Assembly (NCBI RefSeq): GCF_009905375.1
Contig: NC_133649.1
Location: forward strand, 232,103,792 to 232,167,791
Direction: 5' to 3'
Length of the DNA stretch: 64,000 nucleotides
Source of the DNA: Apium graveolens
Taxonomy: Eukaryota; Streptophyta; Magnoliopsida; Apiales; Apiaceae
Shown here: piece after piece, positions 44,933 to 57,759 of the stretch
Numbering within the stretch: the stretch's first letter is position 1
How the letters are laid out: the number at the start of each line of letters is the position of its first letter
The notes under the pieces: generated by a model
What the model saw: the letters and a program-made list of their open reading frames with translations, nothing else
Database searches by the model: none
Told to the model about the DNA's origin: nothing
Made by a program: the position numbers and the translations under genes

Positions 44933-45745
44933 CTACATTGCTTGCTCCCAATCAGCATCTTGAAGAGCTTCTTCCACTTTCTTTGGTTCAGTCTGAGATA
45001 GAAAAGAATGATAGAGACATTCATTTGATGTTGCAGTTCTAGTTCTGACACCTGCTTCAGGATCTCCAATTATTAAGTCAGGTGTATGTGATTTGGTCCA
45101 CTTCCTTGCAGATTGAAGTTGACTTCTAGAACTGGATCCTCCCCCATGATCCATGTTGTCTCCATCAGTATTTTCTGATGCTCCCCCTGTAGTTATACTC
45201 TCTGAGACTTCAAAATTTGACTTGGATCCTTCAGGATTCGAAGTATCAGAGTTTTCAGAATTATCAGAATTTGGCTCATCAGAACTAGATGAATCAGAAC
45301 TTGAAGAGCCAGTGACAGGTTCTGATGCTTCTTGAGAGTCTTGAGATGTGGTAGGATTTCCAACATGCTCCCTCTGGACAGGTGCATTTTCCTTTAGAGT
45401 TGTTACCACAGTTTCAATGACATCAGAACTTAACCCGTCAGAACTTACAGGATCAGATTTTAAGTCATCGGAATTTACAGAATCAGAATTTAAGTCTTCA
45501 TTTTCAAATCTCAGCTGATCATGATCATTGAAATCTTCAAGTCCAGTAATCTTTTTATCATAAAAAGATACATTGATAGATTCCATGACAATCCTTGTTC
45601 TTAAATTGTAGACTCTGAAGCCTTTTATGGAAAGTGGATATCCAACAAAAATTCCTTCATCAGCTTTTAGATCAAATTTTGACAGCTGTTCAGGATGAGT
45701 CTTAAGAACAAAACACTTACAACCAAATACATGAGAGTATTTCAT
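44933..45745 (-). pseudogene. B integrase C-terminal part and Asp/Ser-rich linker
   Basis: Starts with the Copia post-integrase segment (SHVFGCKCFVLKTHPEQLSK, ADEGIFVGYPLSIKGFRVYN), the region after the DDE core. Then comes a long acidic linker rich in Ser-Asp repeats (NSDSVNSDDLKSDPVSSDG; SSSDSSSSDEPNSDN). Those repeats are coded by AGTTCTGAT-like units, the same motif found outside the coding region. The end (RTRTATSNECLYHSFLSQ, KVEEALQDADWEQAM) leads towards the RT domain. The frame differs from both neighbours, so a frameshift is likely at each border. Confidence 0.8.
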
Positions 45746-46845
45746 ATTTGGCTTCTTTTTTTCACCATCTTATATGGTGTTTTTCCATGCTTGTTTATGA
45801 GTGTAGCATTCTGTGTAAAACAAGCAGTCTGCACAGCTTCAGCCCAAAAGTAGGTTGGCAGTTTTGCTTCATCAAGCATAGTACATGCAGCTTCAATGAG
45901 AGTCCAGTTCTTTCTTTCTACAACTCCATTTTGCTGTGGAGTTCCAGGTGCAAAAAATTCCTGTTTGATTCCATGCTCTTTGCAGAACTCTTCCATGATT
46001 GAATTCTTGAACTCAGTGCCATTATCACTTCTTATAATTTTAATAGAATCTTTGACCAACTTATCCAGCTGTCTGACATGAGCAGTTAGAGTAGATGTTG
46101 TTTAATTCTTCTTGTGCAAGAAGTACACCCAAGTGTACCTTGTGAACTCATCCACTATAACCATAGCATATTTCTTCTTTGCAATAGACATGACATTGAC
46201 TGGACCAAATAGATCAACATGCAGTAGGTGAAAAGGCTCAAGAATTGATGGCTCAGTTTTGCTCTTGAAAGAAGATTTTCTTTATTTTGCCTTTTGACAT
46301 GAATCACAAAGGCCATCAGGAGCAAATACTGATTTTGGCAGTCCTTTCACAAGATCTTTCTTTACAAGCTCATTTATGTTGTTGAAATTTAAATGAGGGA
46401 GTCTTTTGTGCCAATTCCAGCTTTCTTTAATTGATGCTCTACTCAACTGACAGATTGCAAAACCATCAGTACTTGTTGAAAGTCTGGCTTCATAAATGTT
46501 ACCATGCCTGTAACCTTGCAGAACCACTTTGCCTGTAGAATTGCTTACAACTTCACAGTGTTCTTCAAGGAAATCCACATGATAACCTCTGTCACAGATT
46601 TGACTCACACTTAGCAGATTGTGTTTAAGTCCTGAGACAAGAGCTACTGTTTCAATGATGACATTCCCAAGATTAATATTGCCATATCCCAGAGTTTTTC
46701 CCATGTTTCCATCTCCATAAGAAACTCCTGGGCCAGCTTTCTCCATAAAGTCTGAGAGCAGGGCTTTATTTCCAGTCATATGTCCTGAACATCCACTATC
46801 CAGTACTAGGATTTTTTCCTGTTGCCTTGCAATCACAAAGACCAT
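45742..46845 (-). pseudogene. B protease, GAG-pre-integrase and integrase core, broken
   Basis: The protease motif is LVLDSGCSGHMTGN (Copia form of the catalytic Asp). Pre-integrase follows (SGLKHNLLSVSQICDRG, SWNWHKRLPHLNF, CDSCQKAK), ending at a stop near 46282. The integrase core continues with the first Asp in HVDLFGPV (about 46220), a stop near 46105 after YFLHKKN, the second Asp in IIRSDNGTEFKNS, and the Glu in QQNGVVERKN. All three catalytic residues are present. The end reads LINKHGKTPYKMV. Function of the family: insertion of the DNA copy into the host chromosome. Confidence 0.9.
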
Positions 46846-47597
46846 TAATGGTTAGTTTTAAGGACCCAAACTTGCTTGGATCCTTTGGCCTTTTTAAGTT
46901 TGTTAGCATTTACAATGGATTTAATATCAGAGTTTATACTAACATGCTATTTATCAGAACTTATATCAGACTTTGCATCAGACTTTACACTAGAACGAAT
47001 TAAAATAACTTTCTTCAAAGAAGGTTTTATTTGATAATAATCATAGTACAAACTATGATATTCCTTACAAGTATAAATGGAATTCCATAAACTACCACAA
47101 TGAAAACAAGGATTTTGTGGCTTAAACCTAACAGACTGACTCTTAACTCCTGAATTAGGAGGTAAAGAGTTTATATTCTTATTCTTCCTATAAAAAGAAG
47201 CAAGATGGTTAGAGTTTCCACAGTTATTACATTTCTTTCTGGGAGCATTAGGAACAGGCATATAATTATTGCTTTTATTCACACCTTCCTTTCCATTCCT
47301 ATTTTTCCTAGCTGTCTTTACCTTGTTGACATTCCTTATTTCTTTCAGCTTATGCTTAAGCTGCTTCTTAGTCATTAAGCCTATGTTAACTTCAGCTGGT
47401 TTATCCTGTTCTAATTTGTCAGAAGTTGACCTTTCCTTAACTTCTGTCACAGACTCTTTAATCTTTTCAGAATTAGACTTTACAGTTTTAGCTACAAACT
47501 TAATATGATTTACCTTTGGCTTAGCAGTCTGTTTAACAACAATTGGGTTAATTTGTTCAGTTCCTTTTTCACTTTTATCATCTCCATAACCTAAGCC
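46846..47597 (-). pseudogene. B gag-pol linker with zinc-knuckle remnants
   Basis: An open segment 47450-46947 carries two knuckle-like motifs. The first is CNNCGNSNHLASFYRK, with Tyr where the last Cys is expected (TAT on the minus strand at 47192-47190). The second is CFHCGSLWNSIYTC, with Asn at the His position. The surrounding sequence is Lys/Asn-rich. Frames change before 47598 and after 46947, where a short non-open stretch leads to the protease. Confidence 0.75.
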
Positions 47598-49193
47598 CTA
47601 TTTCCAGTTTACACTACTTAATAAGTTCTGAGTTGTTCTGCCAGAGTTAGTCCAAGTCCTGATAATCTCTCTTTCTTTTTCTAACTCAGTTTTTAGAGAT
47701 TGATTCAATTTTAGCAATTCATCTCTAACATAAAAAGCATCATCTCTTTCTTTCGGAGTTTGATGGAACATAACTAACTCTTTTTCCAAATAGTCATTCC
47801 TTTCCTTATAAGCAAGATTTTCAGAAGTTAATCTTTCACATATTAAAGTTTGATCTCTGTAACTAATAAACATGGTTTTAAGATATAATCTCAACTCAGT
47901 AATATCATCAGTATGAAAAGCATAAGTTGTTTGAGGTACCTTAAATTCAGCAGTTTCAGGGCTGCCATCAGCATTTGCCATTAAAGCATAATTCACCTCA
48001 TCTTCAGAATTTGAAGAGTCTGTCCAGCTTTTCTTCTTTGTGATAAGTGCATTGCCTTTGTCACTCTTTCCTTTCTTACAGTCAGGAGATATGTGGCCTC
48101 TTTCACCATAATTGTAGCATTTGACATTTGAGTTGTTTCCTCTGTCAGACTTTGCACTTTTGCCTTCATACTTTCTGAACCCTTTCTTATCAGAACTTCC
48201 ACCATTCTTGGAAAACTTCTTTCCCCTTCTGAATTTCCTGTAGGATATCTTTGTGATACCCTTCACTATAAGAGCACACAATTTCATCATCTCTTCATCA
48301 GCATCTATTACAGGTAAACTTTCAGTTTCTGAATCATCATCATCAGAACTTGATGATTCTGAATCAGACTTTATGATGAGAGCCTTTCCTTTGCCTTTCT
48401 TTGAGACATCCACCTTGGGGGATTCCTCCTCAGCTTTAAGAGCAAATGTCCTTGACTTTCTCCCATGTCTCTTGCTCTTTTGATCCATCTCAAGTTCATA
48501 AGTCTTGAGCATAGCATAAATTTCATCAAGAGTAGTTTCATCAAGAGCATAGTTGTCTCTTATAGTAGTAGACTTCAAATCCCAACTTTCAGGAAGAGCT
48601 AAGAGGAATTTTAGATTTGAATCTTCAAGATCATATTCCTTGTCCACCAGTGACAGATCATTCAAGAGTTTGATAAACCTGTCATATAAGTCAGTTAATG
48701 ACTCATCAGCTTTTGAGTCAAAGTGCTCATACTCTTGAGTGAGTATAGTCCTCATATTCTTCTTGATTGCATCAGTTCCCTGGCATCTTGTCTCCAAAGC
48801 ATCTCATGTCTCCTTTGCAGTCTTGCAATGAATTACCCTGTTTGACATGACATTATTAATGGAACTATGCATCAAATGCTTTACCTTTGCATCATTGGCA
48901 ATGGATGAGATATCTTCAGCTGTATACTCACTTTTTTCCTTTGGTATGGTATTTGCTGGCTGATCTGCAACTACAACAGAGAGCTTGGTTGGCTTATATG
49001 GTCCTTCATTAATTCTGTCAAGGTATTCTGGATCTGTAGCTTCCAGAAATATAGCCATCTTCACTTTTTATATGGGATACTCAGAAGGTCTCAGTATGGG
49101 AACCCTAATAGTCTTATATTGACTGTGGGTTTGAGTCTTTTGAGTTTCTTTAGTTTTAGTGGGCTTGGTTGGTGTTTATTCTTCTTCAGACAT
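47598..49193 (-). pseudogene. B gag, broken
   Basis: ATG at 49193-49191 is followed by an early TAA. The frame's family phrase RPSEYPI meets a stop near 49072 where a Trp is usual. Capsid sequence then runs MAIFLEATDPEYLDRINEGP and VIHCKTAKET, with a stop at 48804-48806. The long open segment 48797-47598 gives ILTQEYEHFDSKADESLTDL, LPESWDLKSTTIRDNY, a Ser/Asp-rich hinge (SESSSSDDDDSETES), and a zinc knuckle with its second Cys changed to Tyr (CYNYGERGHISPDC; 48110-48108). Its tail is Glu/Lys-rich and coiled-coil-like (NDYLEKELVMFHQT). The N-terminal stops mean no complete Gag. Confidence 0.88.
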
Positions 49194-49230
49194 GATTGTT
49201 TGGATCTTTACTTTATGTGTGTTTATAGAA

Positions 49231-49245
49231 AAGCTCTGATACCAA
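49231..49245 (-). promoter_or_regulatory. B primer-binding site
   Basis: The minus strand reads TTGGTATCAGAGCTT, complementary to initiator Met tRNA, one base from the LTR edge. Confidence 0.88.
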
Positions 49246-49276
49246 TTGTTAGGTCACACAACACTGTAGAAGGGGG

Positions 49277-49281
49277 TTGAA
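49277..49281 (+). repeat. D target-site duplication, left copy
   Basis: TTGAA; the right copy is at 63247-63251. Confidence 0.92.
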
Positions 49282-51340
49282 TGTAACACCCCCAGATCCG
49301 GGGTCGGGGATCCGGGTCGTCACGGTCTTTCTTTCCACAATATCACTTCACTTAATTAATAATAACCAACCTTATGCTGTGACCCCACACTAACATACAC
49401 CACAACCCGTTATAGTCTCAGAGATGAAATTCAAATAAGTACAAGTCTTTGAATCCACAATTTAAAAGTTATTACAACCCAAAACGATTACTTGATAAAT
49501 TTACAGTTAATTGCCATTATCTGCCACAAGTTATAATTATACATAATTGATTCTCAAAAGCAGATGGTCTAATCTACAATAGATCTACCTCTGCAGCTAT
49601 AGCAGCTACGACATCAACGGGAAGACGCGGAACGCTTTCCACGCGCTTGCGCTGGGTCTGCTGGAGTCTGGTCATCTTTCCTAACTGTTGTTGTGTGATG
49701 AAAGAAGAAAGCAAGGGTGAGCAGCAAGCCCACCAAAATAATATGCATAATTATTTACAGTATATGAGTCTACTCATAATACTCATGAAAGTCTTGGTCA
49801 AAAGAAATGAACCAAGTTGATAACTTAATGCGATGAAGTCGCAAAATATTCAGTATATATATATACATATATACTTTTCAAAATATTGGAAGTCCTCTTC
49901 CATGCATAATATACACAAAGTCCCAGTGTATAACTGTATATAAAAAAATATCGTTGCAAGGTGATCTCATATATCTAACCTTGTCTCAACGTTTTTCTGA
50001 AAATCTTTGTCATTCATAAGACAATTATTAATTAGATATAAGTTTAAAAGATGAAGTTACCAAATACTTCGCTACACTTATATCATTCCCAAATACTACT
50101 TGAACTACCACCGTTCAAGTTATAATCAATTTCAAAAGTTCATCCCACTGATGAGACCACAAGATAAGACTTGAATAGATTCAATCTTTGAAATATTATT
50201 GAATGAAAAAGTTATGAGATACATTATTTAGCCCCGATATATATATATATCCACATATATATATCCCTTTAAACATTTCCTGAAACCTCTGTTATGCAAA
50301 GTATGAACAGAGTTTGAAACATCCAATGAATTTTGGAAAGGAAAAGAATTTTGGCATAAACCCGATATCTCGCTGATCAGGCAAAGATACCAATAAGTAA
50401 CCTTTTCTACTAGTAGATGGACGAATTCCCCACTGGTCATCACCCTGGTCATAATTAAGACCTATGCTGGACTGCCACTCAGCCACCTATGCATTTGATG
50501 GACTCCCACTGAGCCACTTACACAATAATAGACCGTACCTCGGCCTGTCGCTTATGCCGACTCAATGAGAGGGGCTTACTTCCCGAACGTTGGGCAAGTA
50601 ATCAATTCATTTACCAAATCTGCAACCTTGTTGCGAATATAAAATACACCACAGAGCCGGATTTCCCAAGTTTTGAGCGGGTATTTAAATCCCCTTTAAA
50701 AAGGAAGATCTTAAATATAAAAATGAGTTTTGGGATCCGCTCTGACTTTTAAAAATCATTTTGAAGACTCGAAAACTCTTTAAAGAGTGTTTGGAGTAAG
50801 GCTGATTTAATGAAGTAAATCAGTCCCCAGAATATTAGAAAATATCTGAATATTATTAATTAAATAATATTCCCATAAAGAATAGTCTTTATAAAAATAA
50901 TTGAAGTAGAAGTATTAAAATTTATACTTGAAATGAGTATTAAATAACCAAAGATATACTTATATGAAAGTATTATCTTTATTTGAATAATCGAAAATAA
51001 GCTTGATTATTAACACCTTATTCTTTAATAAAATAAAGAATATATTTCAGCAAATAATCGGAGTCATAGATCCTCAAATGAATATTCAAATAATATTCAA
51101 TAAATAAAATACGCTGAGTCCTAATATCTCGAATGAATATTATAAATAATATTCATTAAATAAAATAAAGAGTCTTAAGTCCTCGAATGAATATTCAAAA
51201 TAATATTCATTAAATAATATAAAAGAGTCATAAGTCCTCGAATGAATATTCGAAATAATACTCGATAATAAAATAAAGTTTAAAGTTATCGAATAAACCT
51301 TATTCGATTAATAGTTTTGAAAACTATGACCATATATATG

Positions 51341-51371
<31 letters not shown>

Positions 51372-53465
51372 TCATATCCATATATATACAAAATCTACTC
51401 GGGATCCTCGACTCCCGGTTTTAGAAAATATTTTCACCTTTTGGGTCCCTATACTAAGGGTATATGCAAGTTACCGCTATCCTCTAGCATAGGTATTATC
51501 AACTGAACCAACAGATATATATTTCAAGAATATGAAACAGGCATGCATATATACCGTATCATATGCTACAATATATCGCAAGAATTTGCTAAATAACCAA
51601 CATGCATCTATCGCAAGATAATGCATATACAAGTGTATTCATCACAACAACAGTATAACGGATAGAATACTTGCCTGAGCGACTGGGGATTACGAATGGC
51701 TCGGGACGAGTCTGGTAACCTATAAACAACAAGTAAGTTGGAATTAAACCAAAGTCACTTGTAAATCTATACTTTAACTAACTTAGACTCTAACGCTTGT
51801 TTTGCGCTCACTGATTCGCTTAAGTCACTCGGGTACCCTCGGCTCCACCATTTTTAATAATTTAACCTTTACGAGTTTTAAAGCGATTCCTTCGCGAATG
51901 TCTTACCAACTGCCTAACACACTTACCATAAATGTTTCATACATTAATTAACCCTTTTTGGTCTTTAACCTATGTTTCAAAGTAAGGCGAGGGAAAAAGT
52001 TTCGTTCGCGAAATGCCGTTACTTGAAACGGTCGTTTCTCCTAAACCGTGCATCGGAATCGAACGAACTACATATCAAAACGAAGCTCGTAACATGAGCT
52101 ATCTAAACATGGCAGTGGTCATAATCTAGCAGGGGGTTCTCGGGTCCTAATGCTATGCACAAAAACAGTCCAAAGAAAATCGGACGTTACGACGGCTATG
52201 TTTACGCGATTTCCAATATTTTTAAACCATTCAAACCCATTCCAAATCAACCCCAAATCCAACCTCAAATCCATCATACAACAAACATCCATCCTTATCA
52301 CATCATAACAATCCCAACAAATCCACATTAACCATTTATACTATTCTTTATCATGAATTTAAACTACACTTAAGTTCATTAATCAACAACCAAGATTTAC
52401 AACTTCAAAAACAACCCAAAACCCATTAATCTCTACATACACAATCATCAAGCCTCTCATGAACTCTAATACTCATTTTATGCTCTTAACTTTCAATAAC
52501 AAAGCTTGGTTAAGAGATTATACCTTCCTTGGAGAGTGGAGAATCAAGGGGATGGCTTGGAATCATCTTTAAAGCCCTTATCCAAGCTTAGTCTAAACAA
52601 AACTTCAAGAACACAAATTTTAGTTCTTGAAAACACTATTCACCATCTTCTTTGATGATTTATAGAAAAAGATTGGCTTGGATTTAGAAGCTTAAACTTA
52701 TAGGAAGTATGTAACTTAACTAGGAGAAGCTAGGATAATTACCTTGCTAAATAGTAAGTGGAGGAGCTTGGATCTTCAAAAATTAAGAAAAGGACCCGTG
52801 AGCTTCCATGGAGAAAGAAGAAGAGAGAATTTTGTGTTTTGCCTTGTTTTGATTTTTTGGTTGGTTGATTTGGTTTTTGTTTTTGATTTAGTAATTTACC
52901 TTCTTGCCCTTGGATTTGTGTGGTTACAAAGCCACCACACCTCCTCCTTCCCATGTCATGCTTATCTCATCCACATGATGTCATCCTTCCTTCCTTGTCT
53001 TCTTTCTATTGGTTGGATGACATCATTCCCATTAATCCCTTTGATTAGCTTCCTAATCGTTTGCCTAATGACCGCTGATCTGTTGTACGGTTCGCTTAAC
53101 TTTCGTTTTGTTTATCGTTTGAGGGATCATACCCGGGATCTTATTACTTAGGTTCCCTTAACCTTTCTCAATATATTATATTCCTTTTATGATCCTCTCC
53201 TATAATCCTTTTATTTAAATCCTTTTTATCCTGTTACCTTTTTCTCAAATCTTTCCGTATCTTGTGGATTTCCGGGAAAAATCAAAGTGTTCGGAATTGG
53301 ATTCTGACGATCTTTACATACACTTATATACCACATAGAGTACTAATAATATCCCATAAGATCAATAACAGAACCCCTACATAGCGTGGCATGAAAAGTT
53401 TTCTCGTTCAGCAAAAACACTATTCATAAGGGTTTCAAAATTTCTCAAAAATTGGGGTTATTACA
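49282..53465 (-). repeat. D 3' LTR (left)
   Basis: 4184 bp. It differs from the right LTR by about four substitutions and three length changes, two in AT microsatellites (near 49855 and 50240) and one in a T run (near 53105). Contains a TA-rich run at about 51330-51372. Open frames such as 52744-53151 are antisense to the element and change length with the T-run difference. Confidence 0.95.
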
Positions 53466-53478
53466 GTCTCCCCTCCTT
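53466..53478 (-). promoter_or_regulatory. D polypurine tract
   Basis: The minus strand reads AAGGAGGGGAGAC, adjacent to the 3' LTR. Confidence 0.88.
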
Positions 53479-53489
53479 AAAAGGATTCC

Positions 53490-54235
53490 GTCCCGGAATC
53501 AGATAGAAAACAAATGGGGATACTTTCTTAGCATTACACTTTCTAACTCTCGAGTCAATTTTCCACATTGTGGTTCTACCACCAAACTCTGCCTAGTTTG
53601 ATAATCCTTCTCCTAAGCACTTGTTCCTTTTCACTCTATAACCCTTCCTGGTTGCTCCATATAGGTTACGTCGGGTTGCATATCTATGCGCTCATATGCC
53701 CCTATTTGACTGGCATCCGAATTACACTTCCTTAACATTGATACGTGGAACACGTTATGAACTTGCTACATATTCGGGGTTAGGGCTAGCTTATATGCTA
53801 ACTTCCCAAACGTCTTAATATATCCAAGGGTCCAACAAATTGTAGACTTAGCTTTCCTTTCTTTCCGAACCTCATCAATCCTTTCCAAGGGATACCTATA
53901 ACATTACTAGGTCCCCTATTTCATACTCTTTATCCTTTCGTGTCAAATCAACATACTTATCATGTCCATCTTGGGCTACTACCAGCCGTCCTCTGATTAG
54001 ATCTATCATATCCTTGGTCCTTTGGACTACTGCGGGTCCGAGCATCTTGCGCTCTACAACTTCATCCTAACATAAGGGAGATCGACATTATCTTCCCTCA
54101 AGGATCTCATAAGGCGACATCTCGATAATGACATATGATCTATTGTCGTAAGATAACTCAATCCGAATTAAGTGATCATTCCAAATTCTTTCAAGTCTAT
54201 TGCACAGACTCTCATTATAGCTTTTATCATTAGAG
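53490..54235 (-). pseudogene. D integrase C-terminal part and chromodomain, decayed
   Basis: Same layout as the end of E1. Right to left: IRIELSYDNRSYVIIEMSPY (end of the catalytic region), [40 protein letters not shown] (C-terminal domain), [14 protein letters not shown], and a chromodomain remnant ending RELESVMLRKYPHLFS. Many stops interrupt it (for example after EILEGR and after DLVML). The match to Tekay-type chromoviruses is clear from phrase order; the protein cannot be made. Confidence 0.75.
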
Positions 54236-55600
54236 CTTCTGCTTCTCAATACCCATTCTTTTCCAGTTCGTAATCGCTACTACCTTCCGTTCCTAATATT
54301 ATACTGGTTATACTTTTGCTCGTTAGCGTTCTATAACCTTTTAATAACCACGTCAACCTTAGTATCACGAATGTGTTCCCATTCCGCATACTACCACCAC
54401 TTTATTACTCCTTTTTCAGTTGTTTCTATTTTCCAAAATTTGATCAATCAAATAGAAGTAAAGGAATTTGTTGAGAGATCACTATGATCATGAACACTTG
54501 TTATATTGCATAGTTAGTACAGAAGGTGGCCAGCCTTTAGTACTTGACAAGCAATTAAACAATAGCTGGTATCCTACTCGGCTTCTATCACACAGATAGA
54601 TAGTCATTCGGCAATACCTCCCCTTTTGGAAGGGTTGTTCTTCTCAGCTTACATGAAATGAAAAGAAGAGAAAAGAACGAACTGAAGAGAATTGTATATA
54701 TGAAAAAAATATACTGCCACAAAATATCTGGCTTGGAACCTACCTCTGAACTATAGAGGTTTGTCATAGGAGAACAAAACATATACGTATTTATATCAGC
54801 ATCAAGCATTATAGCCTCGTATTTCCCATGCCTAAATATTTTCGCTATCCCGTCCATCATTCTATGGACCCACACTCTTCCTTGAGCTTATACATAATCA
54901 CCTTTGAAACTCCCTCGACATCGAAAATCGAATCTGGGATCTCATTCTAGACATCATCGTTACTTGAATTCTATGCTTGCACCGCAACCTTCCTCGTATA
55001 ATAATACGACTCTCTATTGATAAGAAAGAATAATTATTCACTAGGTAGATACTCTACTTAATTAGTCTATCAATGATAACTTATACACTACCACTACCCG
55101 ATTAGTGGTACTCAATCTCAACACCCATTCCAATACAACTCTCACGGTTGTAATCAGCTCATTAATCGCAGAATCATTATTGCCTTACTATGGTCCACCA
55201 CTGACCTACTGTAGTCATTCATTTTCCATGAAGTCTTAATAACTAACCATACGGAGTCCATACATCTCGTATCTAATTCTCCTAAGGAGTTAACATAACC
55301 ACCAATCACAATTCATGAAGAACACTCCAAACTCTGACGTACTTTCATGACATGAAGCAGATAAAATTTGCAGAAGAGTTTCGCTCAAAACAACGATAGC
55401 AGGTTAATACCATTCTTAATCATATGCCTTCAATAGAAGACTTAACTCAAAGGTTTGTTTAGTCCTTTTTGAACTATGGTCCTGGCTTATCTCAAGATAG
55501 TATCTTCTGAGATAGATAGCCCGCTCATGGCGATTACACGAATTAAACCTTTACTAACTACTATTACGGTTGGGTATTGCACAGTCATCAGAAGGAATGT
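54236..55600 (-). other. D interior, unassigned
   Basis: Dense stops in all frames. By position it should be the integrase N-terminal and core region of the decayed polyprotein, but I cannot identify motifs with confidence. Confidence 0.4.
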
Positions 55601-55659
55601 CAATCTTCCAAACCATAATACAACCTTCACAGTTTTAACCATCATCACTGTATTCCTTT

Positions 55660-55830
55660 GGCACAAGTGCCTATAATTATCCTCTTACCTTTAAAGTGTC
55701 GGCCACCTCTTTGGCCTTTCCTGATAGTACAATTTCCTTACAGTCAATGTCATTTTAACCACCTCCAAATAATTTTCTACCTCATTTCAATCACAGCTTA
55801 TGTGAAGATGTATTCCTTAAAATCTGATGA
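55660..55830 (-). pseudogene. D second RNase H end, decayed
   Basis: The minus strand reads GKAKEVADTLKVRG in one frame, like the GKANVVADALSRR end of gypsy RNase H. The preceding bases resemble the 'RWLELVKDYDCEI' stretch with frame changes. It sits at the normal place between gag and integrase. A short, diverged match. Confidence 0.45.
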
Positions 55831-57239
55831 GTAAAAAAAATCACCATTTTTCCATAAGTTATTGCCTCAGTCTTTAGAGGTTAATCACTGTCACGACTGA
55901 CTCTCAACTATACTTAGAACATCTTTTATCTTAAGTCCTAATTGCCTAGAACAATTTCAACCTTTACTGGTTTGATCCATACTTTCTCGTGGTTTAACAC
56001 GTGCCCCACTTGGCATCATTATAATTACGTCATATTTCCTTTATCCCCATTTCCATTCTTGAGAATTTTGAATATTACCTTTTTCCTTATAAAACCTCTA
56101 AGGTTATCCTTCAATCGTTCCTCCTGTATTCCCTAGATACAGGGCATATCACAATACCATTTACTAATAGTAGAACCATTGTCTATATACTTCTGAAGAA
56201 TTTCTCCACTGATCCTTAAAGGTTATTATTACCTTAATCCTTTCCAATTCATACTGTCAAAACTCATACTATCCCTATTAAGGGTGAAATGCCAACCTTT
56301 ATGCATTCCCCTAGGATTCGTTTTAAGTTACCAATGTTCTATCCTTAATTCCACCTTTAAAAAGGTTCAAGCATCCTTCCATGGATAAATAAAGTCATAT
56401 ATCCCTGATAAGGGTATCTTATTCAATCATTTCCACCTCGATAGTCTATACTGAATTTCACAATAGCATCCTTATTCAAGTTAAGGTCAATCCACATGGC
56501 CTCCAAAAGATAAAAAATGGTTATCCGCTTTTCTTTCCTGATTTGGTAATGATCACATGGATGATCTGGAAGATATTGGTCGTGTTCAACGTGAACTTCT
56601 TCTTAATAAATCCTTATTTACTTTTGTTGTTTATCTCAACAGTCATCTCAATGTTGGGATATCTTTCATATCTGGCGTCTCCCTTTCTGGGTATCATGCC
56701 ACCGGTCTTACACTTTACCTTCTTGAAGGTCACTTCCTTCACCCCATTTTATTAATTTCTTACTTTCTTGTCTCCTCAGTCTATCCGCGTCTCATTATTT
56801 ATCCTTCGAATTATCTCAAGGTTTCCTCGAATCTTCCCAACTTACAGGGGATAAAATATATGCATCTCTCATGCCTTCAACCGTCAACTTTAACTCATGG
56901 TGAATCACCCTCATCCTGACGATCATATACTTTTCTATTTCTATTAATAGGAGTCTTTAGGGTTTCCTCATACCCAACTCCCTTATCATTCCTCAAACTC
57001 TGTTGCCTTTTTATTCCTTTCCACTTCAATTCCTTTTTATTTTCCTTTCTCTTATCATTATTTCATGAACCAACACAACATAAGCATTGATTTCAAATAT
57101 CCCGTCATTCTGGATTCGCGTCTTCAGAACGAATCTTAACAACTTTTACAACTTAGATTCATAATTCATCATACTCGTCTGCCTTTGTTCTGGCTCTTAA
57201 GCTTTTACACTATCTCCATAACCTTGGGAAGTACTTTCC
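55831..57239 (-). other. D interior, presumed protease/RT region
   Basis: Lies between the gag-like piece and the second RNase H piece, where protease and reverse transcriptase would be. It is shorter than normal and I see no catalytic motif. The plus-strand open frame 56557-56919 is antisense and has no recognised domain. Confidence 0.35.
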
Positions 57240-57640
57240 TGAAAACAATTGACTGAACTTAAATCAGTTTATTATAATCTCTTGCTCTGTGCCTTCCTTG
57301 GCCTTTCACCAGCGGGTGGTCTCTCTCTTAGGAGGGTAAGTGACAAAACAGTCTTTTGTGGTTCGTCAATCATTTAGAATCTCAAATGATTCATCTATTT
57401 CCTTTAGCCAGGCTCTTGCCTCGACTGAGTCAGCTTGTTCCTTGGAACTCTGAGAGCTTAGCGACTTAAAGGTCATGAAAGAATTTCCCACCGCACTGAC
57501 TCCTCAGGGTGGTTGTTGGGGATAATAGTCTAAGTTCTCTTTAGACAGGTCCATGAATTGCCGTATAGGGGTACCATCTCGGGTCTCCTGTCCTTACTCG
57601 ACTTTTGTTTCCTCAGTCTAAATATTTCTTCCTACTCCCC
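57240..57640 (-). pseudogene. D gag remnant
   Basis: The minus strand has the chromovirus Gag pattern SFMTFKSLSSQSSKEQADSV, then EARAWLKEIDESFEILND, DEPQKTVF and a KYFPKVME-like phrase near 57240, across frame changes. These match the retrotransposon gag domain (the 'ARAWLKEIEKSFEIL' region). It starts about 1.4 kb after the 5' LTR, with an RNase H fragment in between, which is abnormal. Confidence 0.65.
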
Positions 57641-57759
57641 ATAATTGGGGTCATCTTACATAATTTAAATCCTCATTTTCCACTTCATCATGTTATGGGT
57701 TCCTTTTGTCTTGGTGGCAACCTCCCTGACTATCACGTTCAGGGTTTGCTCTAACTCTT

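Noticed and set aside
52744..53151. 135-codon frame in D's left LTR, 149 codons in the right LTR
   Set aside because: Antisense to the element; a one-base difference in a T run changes its end, so the frame is not maintained. No domain.
56557..56919. 120-codon plus-strand frame in D
   Set aside because: Antisense within a decayed polyprotein region with no recognised motif.
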